From Candidatus Peregrinibacteria bacterium (GTDB lineage Bacteria; Patescibacteriota; Gracilibacteria; UBA1369; UBA12463): a stretch of DNA of 10,404 nucleotides. The stretch is taken from positions 1 to 10,404 of the forward strand of contig JAHFJT010000008.1 in the NCBI GenBank assembly GCA_023245695.1. The letters run 5' to 3'. Below the pieces are notes generated by a model. That model ran no database searches. It was not told where the DNA came from and worked only from the letters and a program-made list of their open reading frames with translations. Made by a program: the position numbers and the translations under genes. How positions within the stretch are numbered: position 1 is the stretch's first letter; each line of letters begins with the position of its first letter. This document shows, piece by piece, positions 1-7,825 of the stretch.

Positions 1-1
1 A

Positions 2-940
2 GGTGGCGACAAGCTCGTGATGAAGGCGATGAACTGTCCGCATCACTTCGAGATGTTCAAGGCGGAGCCACACTCATACCGTGAATTACCGCTTCGTTTT
101 GCGGAAAATACGACGGTGTATCGAAATGAGAAAAGTGGTGAGGTCAACGGTCTCTTCCGTGTCCGTGCGGTGACGCAGGATGACACCCATCACTTTGTGC
201 GACATGATCAGATCGGTTCTGAGATCGATATGATTCTCGGACTCACTCGTGTGGTGTATGAAAAATTTGGATTCAAAAACTTCCGTGCTCGGGTCTCTGT
301 GCGTGATCCAGAAAAGCCAGAAAAATATTTTGGTGATGATGCTTTGTGGAAACTTGCCGAAAAAAATCTCGTGGAAGGTGTCGAGCGATGGGGCGCAGAG
401 TATTTCATCGGTGAAGGAGAAGCCGCATTCTACGGCCCAAAAATTGACATCATGGTTGAGGATGCCCTCGGACGTGAGTGGCAACTTACGACGGTACAGC
501 TCGACTTCACGCAGCCAGAAAACTTTGATCTTACGTACACAGGTGAAGATGGAAAATCTCATCGACCGGCTGTGTTGCACGCGGCGATTCTTGGATCGTA
601 TGAACGATTCATGGGTATCGTCATCGAGCACTTCGGTGGTGCATTTCCTGGGTGGCTCGCGCCGGTTCAGGCGATCATTCTCCCGGTGAGCGACAACTTC
701 CTTCCCTACGCAAATGAGGTCCTCGCACAGCTCCGTGACGCGGGTGTGCGTGTCGAAATCGACAATGCCGCTGAGACACTTGGCAAAAAAATCCGAAATG
801 CTGAGCACATGCGCATTCCGTACATGGTCGTCATTGGTGAGAAAGAGACGACCGACAAGACCCTTGCCGTCCGAAACTATGCTACCAAGACGCAGGAGAC
901 CATGTCGGTTGAGGAGCTTTTGAAGCTGACGCAAAGTTAG
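2..940 (+). CDS. thrS: Threonyl-tRNA synthetase, C-terminal part (5' truncated)
   Basis: Class II synthetase that charges tRNA-Thr with threonine in the cytoplasm. The reading frame is open to the left edge, so the internal GTG and ATG codons at 17-22 are not the true start; the N-terminal TGS and editing domains and the start of the catalytic core lie outside the window. Visible core landmarks include MNCPHH with the zinc-ligand Cys, a motif-2 region reading FAENTTVYRNEKSGEVNGL, QDDTHHF with the second zinc ligand His, GEGEAAFYGPKIDI, WQLTTVQLDF, and motif 3 around LHAAILGSYERF with the third zinc ligand His. From about WLAPVQAIILPVS to the end is a complete anticodon-binding domain, ending in LAVRNYATKTQETMSVEELL. 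Zinc-ligand assignment is by comparison with the E. coli enzyme. The gene ends in TAG, 85 nt before the next gene. Confidence 0.97.
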   Translation, partial: GGDKLVMKAMNCPHHFEMFKAEPHSYRELPLRFAENTTVYRNEKSGEVNGLFRVRAVTQDDTHHFVRHDQIGSEIDMILGLTRVVYEKFGFKNFRARVSVRDPEKPEKYFGDDALWKLAEKNLVEGVERWGAEYFIGEGEAAFYGPKIDIMVEDALGREWQLTTVQLDFTQPENFDLTYTGEDGKSHRPAVLHAAILGSYERFMGIVIEHFGGAFPGWLAPVQAIILPVSDNFLPYANEVLAQLRDAGVRVEIDNAAETLGKKIRNAEHMRIPYMVVIGEKETTDKTLAVRNYATKTQETMSVEELLKLTQS

Positions 941-954
941 GCTGAGTATATTCA

Positions 955-969
955 AAGCTGAGCCAGCTT
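955..969 (+). terminator. Small hairpin after thrS, weak terminator candidate
   Basis: A perfect 6-bp inverted repeat, AAGCTG-AGC-CAGCTT, begins 15 nt after the thrS stop. It could end the thrS transcript, but no T-run follows directly; the next T-rich stretch (988-992) is about 19 nt away. It therefore does not fit the usual intrinsic-terminator form well. It may be chance. Confidence 0.25.
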
Positions 970-974
970 GAGTC

Positions 975-1002
975 GTGACAAATTAAATTTTCCTGTTATA
1001 AT
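975..1002 (+). promoter_or_regulatory. Extended -10 sigma-70-type promoter for the 788-codon gene
   Basis: GTGACA at 975-980 (5 of 6 matches to TTGACA) is followed after 16 bp by a perfect TATAAT at 997-1002. TG at 994-995, one base before it, makes an extended -10. The expected transcription start is near 1009, leaving a leader of only about 17 nt, which is pyrimidine-rich and has no Shine-Dalgarno sequence. Confidence 0.7.
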
Positions 1003-1025
1003 ACAGGTGCTCTTTTTCCCTACTC

Positions 1026-3392
1026 ATGAAACCTGAAGCCTACTCCCTGCTGGACTTCGCCGCCTCGCACCTGACGAAACTCAGTGACGACGATCGCGAG
1101 CAAAAAATCATGATCGAGACGCAAAATCAGGCTCGCGCCTCAGATGCGCCCCTTCGAACAATTGTGGCAAATCTAGCCGAGTTCGCGTTTCGAAACTTTA
1201 GACTTCTCCCGTCGGAGTTTACTGCTATTTTTCAGCAGCAGAGAGAGGCCACGAGTCGCGATGACACCAGTATTACACAAGATCTGAGTGATATCCTTGT
1301 CGCGGGTTTTACGGAAAATTTCCGAGCGCACATGATGACCAGTAATAACGTCATCCTCCCTGTGGACGATGATGAGTTTATTCAGAAACGTGCTCGTGAT
1401 CGGCTCATCGATTTTCTCGAACATTACCATAGTGCCAAGCTCACACTTTCTGAGTTTCTCTCGAGCCAGCAGCATTTTTTTCCAAGCGCTCTTTTTTTTG
1501 ATCTCTTTAGTCAGGACGAAGAAGTGCGCCAGCTCCTCACAAGTAAAATTCGTGATGCGGCACCGGATGTCATTTTAGAAAAATACAAAACACTTTATCG
1601 TGAAAATCCGCACGACTTCGCACTTTCGTTTCTCTTGAAGCGAGTCATCACGTATCGAGATGGAAAGTTTATTACGGTTAACAAGAAAAACCTCAAGGCT
1701 CTCGTGGACTACCTTGCTAAACAACAGGATCCTCCATATCAGCTCGAGAATCTCTACTTTCTTCTCTTTACGTATCTTACTGAGATGCGAAAAATTCTCA
1801 ATATTGAGGAGTCAGTACGAGCCGATATTGAAGGTATCACTCCGGGCCTCTTGGTGCAGCCTACGACCGACGACCAGGGTGGACTTCTCCATACGGAGTT
1901 CGACTTCCATGCTTTTTTCCGTGATTATTTCAAGACTCCCATCCAGGAAACGCGCAATGCGACCCTCAAGGAAAAACCTCGTTCCGTGGATCTTCAAGCG
2001 TATGGCATGGACTACATTATCGCACCAGATCGCAGCATGCAGCCTTTTACCGAGATGGCTCTTCTTACCCTGGAGCCCGATCTTTTCAATGCGAAGATTC
2101 GAAGTTTCTTTGGCTATACTGCCACTGAAGATGAGGATGGATTGAGTGATGCGCAGGTTGAAGCTACTCTCTCGCGTCAGCTCAGTTTTGCCGCCAATCA
2201 GATTAAATACACCCTGAAGCATGGCCTCAAGATGCGACCAAAAGACGATCCTATTCACGAGGATTTTACATTCCTGTCTCCTATCCTTGCGTGTCGTGAA
2301 CCCAAGCAACTTGTGAAGTGGTTCGTATATCCTGGCACATTTGCTGAAGACTTTCCTGAGTGCGCAAAAACAACACCGACCATTGTCCGCTTCCAGGCAC
2401 GACGTTTACTGGAGTACCTCATTCTCTATCGTGAGCATGCATTCAATGCAGAGTTTAAGCACCGTAGTGAAAAGCGGGATTCTCTCGAAAAACATCTTCG
2501 TAATCGCCTCAATATTCATGACGATACTGTTGTGGATCTCTCTTTCCGTATTCTCATGGAGGTAGATCTAGAGACTCAGGAAGCCATCAAGAATAGTAGT
2601 GGAGCTTTTCATTATGAGGTCTCATTTCCGGAAAATCCAGAGTGGCCAAAGGGCTGCAATGAGGGTGAAGAAGTGATTATCGAAAAAGATGGAAAGTATT
2701 ATAAGGCGCTGCCGGCTGAGCAGAAAAAGTTCCTCAAGGTAAAGATGGATATTCCTACGACGTATGGATCTCTTCGTCCGATTGAGGTGCTTTTTTACAC
2801 TGAGGATGAGCATATTCTCACCGTTAAATCACTTCAGTCATACCTCTCGAGTTTTGTTCGGGGGAAAATTCCAAGTGATCTCGTTCGCTGCACGATGGTG
2901 ATTCAACCGAGTACCTCGAAAGAAGATGTTGAGGCCCTCATCGATGTGATTTATGAATACAGTACGCACGCCGTTAAGATTGATCACGGTACTGAGGGTC
3001 GAAATATTTCCAAGAAAAAGTCGGGAGAAAAGCGAAAGTCACGCTCCAGTGGCTCATCGGCGTTTGAGTCCCAGCGGGTGATGAGTAATGCCGCGTACGC
3101 TGTTTTGCCAAAAACACCTTCTGCCGTGATGGACTCTGACTGTCTCAGCGACGAAGAGCTTGAACAGCTCGACGCGGATCAGCACAGCAAGATTGGATTT
3201 GAAACCCAGGTGCTCGATCTCGTGAGTCAGTGTATCGCCGCGAGTGATCATACGACTACATCTCATCACATGTCGTACGCTCCGGAGCGGGAATTTACCA
3301 CGGCCTGTCTGAACTTGTTTCACCCTATCGTATATGGCCAAAAGTATGCGAAGTACTACCTGGAAGGCTACAAAGGCGATCAGGAGGTGTAG
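1026..3392 (+). CDS. Large soluble protein of unknown function (788 aa)
   Basis: I do not recognise this protein. It has no signal peptide or membrane segment, so it is probably cytoplasmic. Residues 1 to about 500 look largely helical, rich in Leu, Phe, Asp and Glu, with no nucleotide-binding loop I can see. Residues 500-620 look more mixed, including GEEVIIEKDGKYYKAL (547-562) and RPIEVLFYTEDEHILTV (584-600). A basic, Ser-rich, probably disordered linker lies at 661-680 (three Lys in a row, then KRKSR). The last 70 residues hold FETQV (725-729), a His-rich SHHMSY (746-751) and LFHPIVYGQKYAKYY. The order of segments at 600-760 (KSLQSYL, IPSDLVRCTMVI, FETQV, SHHMSYAPERE) is faintly like RelA/SpoT-type nucleotidyltransferases, but the key residues are not clear enough to name it. 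It has its own promoter and ends in TAG, 94 nt before atpD, so it may or may not be co-transcribed with the atp genes. ATG at 1026 is well placed after that promoter. Confidence 0.9.
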   Translation: MKPEAYSLLDFAASHLTKLSDDDREQKIMIETQNQARASDAPLRTIVANLAEFAFRNFRLLPSEFTAIFQQQREATSRDDTSITQDLSDILVAGFTENFRAHMMTSNNVILPVDDDEFIQKRARDRLIDFLEHYHSAKLTLSEFLSSQQHFFPSALFFDLFSQDEEVRQLLTSKIRDAAPDVILEKYKTLYRENPHDFALSFLLKRVITYRDGKFITVNKKNLKALVDYLAKQQDPPYQLENLYFLLFTYLTEMRKILNIEESVRADIEGITPGLLVQPTTDDQGGLLHTEFDFHAFFRDYFKTPIQETRNATLKEKPRSVDLQAYGMDYIIAPDRSMQPFTEMALLTLEPDLFNAKIRSFFGYTATEDEDGLSDAQVEATLSRQLSFAANQIKYTLKHGLKMRPKDDPIHEDFTFLSPILACREPKQLVKWFVYPGTFAEDFPECAKTTPTIVRFQARRLLEYLILYREHAFNAEFKHRSEKRDSLEKHLRNRLNIHDDTVVDLSFRILMEVDLETQEAIKNSSGAFHYEVSFPENPEWPKGCNEGEEVIIEKDGKYYKALPAEQKKFLKVKMDIPTTYGSLRPIEVLFYTEDEHILTVKSLQSYLSSFVRGKIPSDLVRCTMVIQPSTSKEDVEALIDVIYEYSTHAVKIDHGTEGRNISKKKSGEKRKSRSSGSSAFESQRVMSNAAYAVLPKTPSAVMDSDCLSDEELEQLDADQHSKIGFETQVLDLVSQCIAASDHTTTSHHMSYAPEREFTTACLNLFHPIVYGQKYAKYYLEGYKGDQEV

Positions 3393-3398
3393 TTGACC

Positions 3399-3415
3399 TA
3401 AAAAGTCACTTTTTA
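3399..3415. other. AT-rich palindrome between the orphan gene and the atp operon
   Basis: TAAAAAGT-C-ACTTTTTA is a perfect palindrome with 8-nt arms around one central C, 6 nt after the upstream stop codon. As RNA it could form only a six-pair, all-A:U stem with loop GTCAC, a poor terminator. As DNA it could be a protein-binding site just upstream of the putative atp -35 box (3419). No function is shown. Confidence 0.35.
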
Positions 3416-3418
3416 CCC

Positions 3419-3447
3419 TTGCTTTTTTTCCGAACTATTCTTAGAAT
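3419..3447 (+). promoter_or_regulatory. Probable promoter of the atp operon
   Basis: TTGCTT (3419-3424, 3 of 6 matches, TTG kept) and TAGAAT (3442-3447, 5 of 6 matches) are separated by an ideal 17 bp. The -10 box overlaps a small palindrome, ATTCT-T-AGAAT (3437-3447). Expected transcription start is near 3454, giving a leader of about 33 nt before the atpD ATG. The purine string CCGGAG at 3451-3456 is about 30 nt from the start codon, too far to be a ribosome-binding site. Confidence 0.45.
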
Positions 3448-3486
3448 CTTCCGGAGTTAATTTTACGTATTCCTTTCTTTATATCT

Positions 3487-4869
<1,383 letters not shown>

Positions 4870-4902
4870 GTTTTATTTGAAAACGTCTCCTAACGGAATC
4901 GC

Positions 4903-5346
4903 ATGAAAATCCCATTCTACCTCATCACTCCAGAAAAAATCGTCTACCAGGAAGAAGTTGAGTCCATCTCACTTCCAACGGTCGATGGTGAAATCACGGT
5001 TCTTCCGCATCACATTCCATTGATCACAGCTCTCGCTCCGGGTGTTATCACCTTGAGAAATGAGGGCACGGAACACTTTGTTTCGGTCACGGAAGGCATC
5101 GTAAAGGTCGATAAGACGGGTCTCACGGTGCTCGCTTCGAGCGCTGATCGAGCGACGGAACTCGTTCTCGAGCAGGTTCAGAAGGCCCTCGAAGATGCGA
5201 AGAAATTGGCACAGGAGAAGATCACGAGCGAGTCAGAATTCCTTCAAGCTATGACCCTCGTCACGCGCGAGACATCACGTCTCCATGCGCTTCGACGACA
5301 CCATACCAAGCAGGGTATTCACTTAGACAATAACAATGTCGGATAA
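4903..5346 (+). CDS. atpC: ATP synthase F1 subunit epsilon
   Basis: Central-stalk subunit that joins gamma to the c-ring; its C-terminal helices can inhibit ATP hydrolysis in many bacteria. The 147 residues fit the family. About 1-85 form the expected beta-sandwich, with the typical opening FYLITPEKIVYQEEVESISL and the stretch GEITVLPHHIPLITALAPGV. About 86-130 form the two-helix C-terminal domain (LVLEQVQKALEDAKKLAQEK onward). A short basic, His- and Asn-containing tail (about 128-147) goes beyond many homologues. Its last 11 nt overlap the start of the next gene in another frame, which suggests translational coupling. It follows atpD by 33 nt. Confidence 0.96.
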   Translation: MKIPFYLITPEKIVYQEEVESISLPTVDGEITVLPHHIPLITALAPGVITLRNEGTEHFVSVTEGIVKVDKTGLTVLASSADRATELVLEQVQKALEDAKKLAQEKITSESEFLQAMTLVTRETSRLHALRRHHTKQGIHLDNNNVG

Positions 5347-5608
5347 GACTGAGAAACAACCTACGCAGAAACAAGAGGCTAAGCAAAAATCGGCCATGTG
5401 GCTCGCCCTCGATATCGCCTATGAACTGGGATATCTGATCGCTCTCCCCATCGTCGTCCTGGGATTCGGAGGAGCCTTCCTCGACAAGAAGTTCGGCACA
5501 TCCCCCATCTTCATCCTCAGCGGCATCGTTCTCTCCTTTATCATCACCTCAGTCGGAGCCTTCCGAAAAATCAAAGACATCACTGATAAGATCAACTTGA
5601 TCAAATAA
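5336..5608 (+). CDS. atpZ: AtpZ/AtpI-family ATP synthase accessory membrane protein
   Basis: Small inner-membrane protein of the ATPase_gene1 (AtpZ/AtpI) family. Members have been proposed to assist c-ring assembly or to handle Mg/Ca ions; the exact role here is inferred. The 90 residues have a charged, Lys/Gln-rich soluble N-terminus (1-20), a first hydrophobic segment at about 30-49, the family motif GFGGAFLDKKFGTSP (43-57), a second hydrophobic segment at about 57-75 and a basic tail. The ATG at 5336 lies inside the end of atpC. Only 5 nt (CTCTC) separate its stop from atpB. In most bacteria a member of this family is the first gene of the operon; here it sits at the join between the moved DC block and BEFHAG. 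It could equally be called atpI. Confidence 0.85.
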   Translation: MSDKTEKQPTQKQEAKQKSAMWLALDIAYELGYLIALPIVVLGFGGAFLDKKFGTSPIFILSGIVLSFIITSVGAFRKIKDITDKINLIK

Positions 5609-5613
5609 CTCTC

Positions 5614-6549
5614 ATGAACACACTCATTGCACAATCAGAACACGCAGAAAGCGTAAACCTCGCTGCGCAGCAAACGGGAACAGCTCCATCTGAAGCTGGA
5701 GTAGAGCCTGGCGCTGTTGAACATGCGTCTGGATCCACCTTCACTCCGCCGACGATTTTCTCTGAGACGGTAGGACATGTTGGATCATTTGAGATTCGAA
5801 ATACGCTTCTCATGTCATGGATTGCAGTGCTTTTCCTCTGTGTGGTTGCGTGGAGATTTTCTAAGAATTATGCAGAAAGCCTTGTTCCAAGCGGTTTCCA
5901 GAACCTCATCGAGACGATCATCGACGGCATGTATGACTTCTTTCACTCCGTGACACAGGATCATAAACAGACGAAGCAGTTCTTCGGTATCTGTGCGACC
6001 ATCTTTCTTTTTATTGTTATCTCCAACTGGTTTGGTCTCCTTCCAGGCGTCGGCTCGATCGGCTACTGGCATGTTGAAGAAGGTCACCAGGTTCTCATTC
6101 CACTCCTTCGATCCGCCTACTCTGATGTGAATATGACAATGGCTATTGCCTTCATCTCGGTCGTCATGACGCAGGTCTACGGTATGACGAACTTGAAGTT
6201 CGGTGGTTACTGGGGTAAGTTCTTCGTGAATCCATTCCGGGATCCAATTGGCGCCGGTGTGGGTATCCTTGAACTCGTGTCTGAATTTTCCAAAATCATC
6301 TCTTTTAGCTTCCGTCTCTACGGAAATATTTTTGCTGGTGAAGTGCTCCTCGCTGTTATTGGCTTTCTGGTGCCGTATATCGCACCATTGCCTTTCTACG
6401 GTCTCGAGCTTTTTGTCGGCCTTGTGCAGGGTCTCGTCTTTGCTCTGCTCACGTTGGTATTCTTTAAGATGGGTTCCACCGGTCATGCTCATGATGACGG
6501 TGCACACGGAGAGGGTCATGCTCCAGAACCACAACATGCCACCAATTAG
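5614..6549 (+). CDS. atpB: ATP synthase Fo subunit a
   Basis: Membrane stator that forms the ion half-channels next to the c-ring. It has 311 residues. The essential Arg is R234 in SFSFRLYGN (229-237), followed by IFAGEVLL. Other family marks are SNWFGLLPGVG (137-147), DVNMTMA (171-177), E220 in GILEL and Q272 in VQGLVFALLTLVF. Hydrophobic segments lie at about 64-80, 122-141, 173-190, 212-232, 240-257 and 264-285. The family-like part begins near residue 46, so there is a polar N-terminal extension of about 45 residues rich in Ala, Glu, Gly and Ser. After the last helix comes a tail of about 27 residues with five His (GHAHDDGAHGEGH and QHATN). Both ends are unusual next to the E. coli protein. 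The gene ends in TAG. Confidence 0.97.
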   Translation: MNTLIAQSEHAESVNLAAQQTGTAPSEAGVEPGAVEHASGSTFTPPTIFSETVGHVGSFEIRNTLLMSWIAVLFLCVVAWRFSKNYAESLVPSGFQNLIETIIDGMYDFFHSVTQDHKQTKQFFGICATIFLFIVISNWFGLLPGVGSIGYWHVEEGHQVLIPLLRSAYSDVNMTMAIAFISVVMTQVYGMTNLKFGGYWGKFFVNPFRDPIGAGVGILELVSEFSKIISFSFRLYGNIFAGEVLLAVIGFLVPYIAPLPFYGLELFVGLVQGLVFALLTLVFFKMGSTGHAHDDGAHGEGHAPEPQHATN

Positions 6550-6580
6550 TCATCCATTTACTCCTTAATCTTACCAAAGT

Positions 6581-6796
6581 ATGGATAAAAATCTTTTCGT
6601 AGCAATCGTTATCGCCGTTGGAGCTGCTCTTCCAGCATATTCAATCGGAAAAATTGGTGCTAGTGGCGTCGACGCTATCGGTCGAAATCCAGAAGCAGCT
6701 GCAAAGGTTCAGACAGCGATGATTCTCGCTATCGCCTTCGCTGAAGCTATCGCGATTTACGCCCTCGTTGTTGCTCTTATTATCAAGTTTGTATAG
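6581..6796 (+). CDS. atpE: ATP synthase Fo subunit c
   Basis: Ring-forming proteolipid that carries ions across the membrane. At 71 residues it is a little short for the family (about 70-90). It is a two-helix hairpin: helix 1 about 5-34, the polar loop R35-N36-P37 that contacts gamma and epsilon, and helix 2 about 43-69. The ion-binding Glu is E55 in AFAEAIAIYAL. Aligned with the sodium-type c subunit of Ilyobacter tartaricus through the R-x-P loop, its Gln32 becomes I22 and its Ser66 becomes A56, so the sodium ligands are missing and proton coupling is inferred. The usual GxGxGxGxG of helix 1 reads A15, L17, A19, S21, G23. The gene ends in TAG. Confidence 0.97.
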   Translation: MDKNLFVAIVIAVGAALPAYSIGKIGASGVDAIGRNPEAAAKVQTAMILAIAFAEAIAIYALVVALIIKFV

Positions 6797-6832
6797 TCGA
6801 TTCTTATTACTCACGTTACTTAGTTCACCCTT

Positions 6833-7333
6833 ATGGAACTCATTGCTAAGTTGGGCATCGATGCGAAGATACTCATTGCGCAGGTCATAAACTTTTTGAT
6901 TCTTCTGTTTGTTCTGAAGAAGTTTGTCTATGGTCCGGTCATCGCGAAGCTTGAACAGCGACGTGGCATGATCGCCAAGGCAACTCACGACGCGAAAAAG
7001 TCTGAGGAACTTCTCAAGGAAATTGAACAGACTCGCTTGGAGATGATCCAGCAGACCAAGAAAGTGACCCTCGAAATGATGGAACAGGCTGCCAAAAGCG
7101 CCGAGGAGACCAAGGCAAGTATTGTTGAGAGCGCTCGACAGGAGGCACAGCAGATCGCAGAGCAGTCCAAGCTCCAGCTCGCTCGCGAGAAGGAGAAGAT
7201 GCTCAAGGAGGCCGGCGAAGAGCTCGGCCGACTCGTGGTCACTGCCACCGAAAAGATCATCGAGAGAGAGTTCTCTCCTGAGGATCAGAAGCGTCTCATG
7301 GCCAATGCTACCGCCCAGTTCTCTAAGAAGTAA
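6833..7333 (+). CDS. atpF: ATP synthase Fo subunit b
   Basis: Peripheral-stalk subunit that ties F1 to subunit a; normally a dimer. Its 166 residues are typical. A single membrane helix covers about 11-29 (ILIAQVINFLILLFVLK). The conserved border segment KKFVYGPVIAKLEQRRGMI follows (29-47). A long charged right-handed coiled coil runs from about 48 to 145, rich in Glu, Lys, Gln and Ala, and the C-terminal part that binds delta includes ATEKIIEREFSPEDQKRLM. There is only one b-type gene here, so a homodimer is expected. It lies 36 nt after atpE. Confidence 0.95.
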   Translation: MELIAKLGIDAKILIAQVINFLILLFVLKKFVYGPVIAKLEQRRGMIAKATHDAKKSEELLKEIEQTRLEMIQQTKKVTLEMMEQAAKSAEETKASIVESARQEAQQIAEQSKLQLAREKEKMLKEAGEELGRLVVTATEKIIEREFSPEDQKRLMANATAQFSKK

Positions 7334-7354
7334 CATCGTATACTATTTTTTATT

Positions 7355-7370
7355 TTGCACTAATGTGCAA
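7355..7370 (+). promoter_or_regulatory. Perfect stem-loop 5 nt before the atpH start codon
   Basis: TTGCAC-TAAT-GTGCAA forms a perfect 6-bp stem with a 4-nt loop, between the atpF stop (7331-7333) and the atpH ATG (7376). A T-rich tract (7346-7356) lies before the stem, not after it, so this is not an intrinsic terminator on the plus strand. It could set the translation level of atpH, or mark an RNA-processing site. A lone TATACT at 7339-7344 resembles a -10 box but has no fitting -35. Confidence 0.4.
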
Positions 7371-7375
7371 TTCTC

Positions 7376-7771
7376 ATGAAACTCACCGCAAAACAGTACG
7401 CTGAAGTTCTCGTTAATATCGTTTCCCGGGCCCCAGCCGCCGCTGAGCGTTTCTCTGAAACGTTCTGGCAGCTGCTCCAGGAGAATCGTCAGGAAAAACT
7501 TTTTCCGGCGATCATGCGACGCGCCCAGGTTCTCTGGAACGAAAAGCATGGACTTATCGATGTAACCGCTACCGTTCCTGCGGAGTTGAGCTCGAGTGAG
7601 CAGGAGGCGATTTCTCAGAAACTTTCTGAGGCCCTTAGTAAAAAAGTGAATCTGAAGGTGGAAATCGATCCATCCCTCAAAGGTGGTATCGTTCTTCAGA
7701 TCGACGACAATCGCTACGACGCCAGCATCTCCGGACGTCTCCAGCGTCTCGCACGTGAGTTCCAAGCCTAA
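7376..7771 (+). CDS. atpH: ATP synthase F1 subunit delta, short form
   Basis: Cap of the peripheral stalk, joining the alpha N-termini to subunit b. It has 131 residues against about 177 in E. coli. The N-terminal family motif is present (AKQYAEVLVNIV, 5-16). The C-terminal domain is well kept: GLIDVTATVPAELSSSEQEA (59-78), SKKVNLKVEIDPSLKGGIVL (88-107), and DASISGRLQRLAREF (115-129). The shortfall of about 40 residues falls within the N-terminal helical bundle, where roughly 62 residues precede the VTATVPAEL segment instead of about 105. The frame is intact, so this is a compact protein and not an obvious recent truncation. It is assigned by both motifs and position. Confidence 0.92.
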   Translation: MKLTAKQYAEVLVNIVSRAPAAAERFSETFWQLLQENRQEKLFPAIMRRAQVLWNEKHGLIDVTATVPAELSSSEQEAISQKLSEALSKKVNLKVEIDPSLKGGIVLQIDDNRYDASISGRLQRLAREFQA

Positions 7772-7825
7772 ATTATATCACCTCGTAACGCCCCTCCATT
7801 CTTTAATTTTCTTACGACGACACCT

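Noticed and set aside
17..22. GTG or ATG at 17-22 as the start of thrS
   Set aside because: The frame is open upstream and already reads a ThrRS-like sequence into the MNCPHH motif, which lies deep inside the normal protein.
17..940. UGA reassigned to glycine, as in Gracilibacteria
   Set aside because: No in-frame TGA occurs in thrS or any other gene here, and glycine uses normal GGN codons. Only the absence of TGA stops remains notable.
86..955. Long antisense open frame (289 codons) opposite thrS
   Set aside because: The plus strand is a clear ThrRS with conserved motifs throughout. The antisense product is Arg/His/Ser-rich with no family features and is a by-product of the codon use of thrS.
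3399..3430. Intrinsic terminator after the orphan gene
   Set aside because: The stem is all A:U with at most six usable pairs, and the following T-run (3423-3429) is separated from it. Too weak to call.
5815..6537. Antisense open frame (240 codons) opposite atpB, and similar ones opposite atpE-atpF and atpA
   Set aside because: All lie wholly or mostly opposite strongly conserved ATP synthase genes and have unnatural composition. No promoter or start signal supports them.
7339..7344. Internal promoter before atpH based on TATACT
   Set aside because: No -35-like hexamer at 16-18 bp upstream and no extended -10. Not listed as a separate feature.
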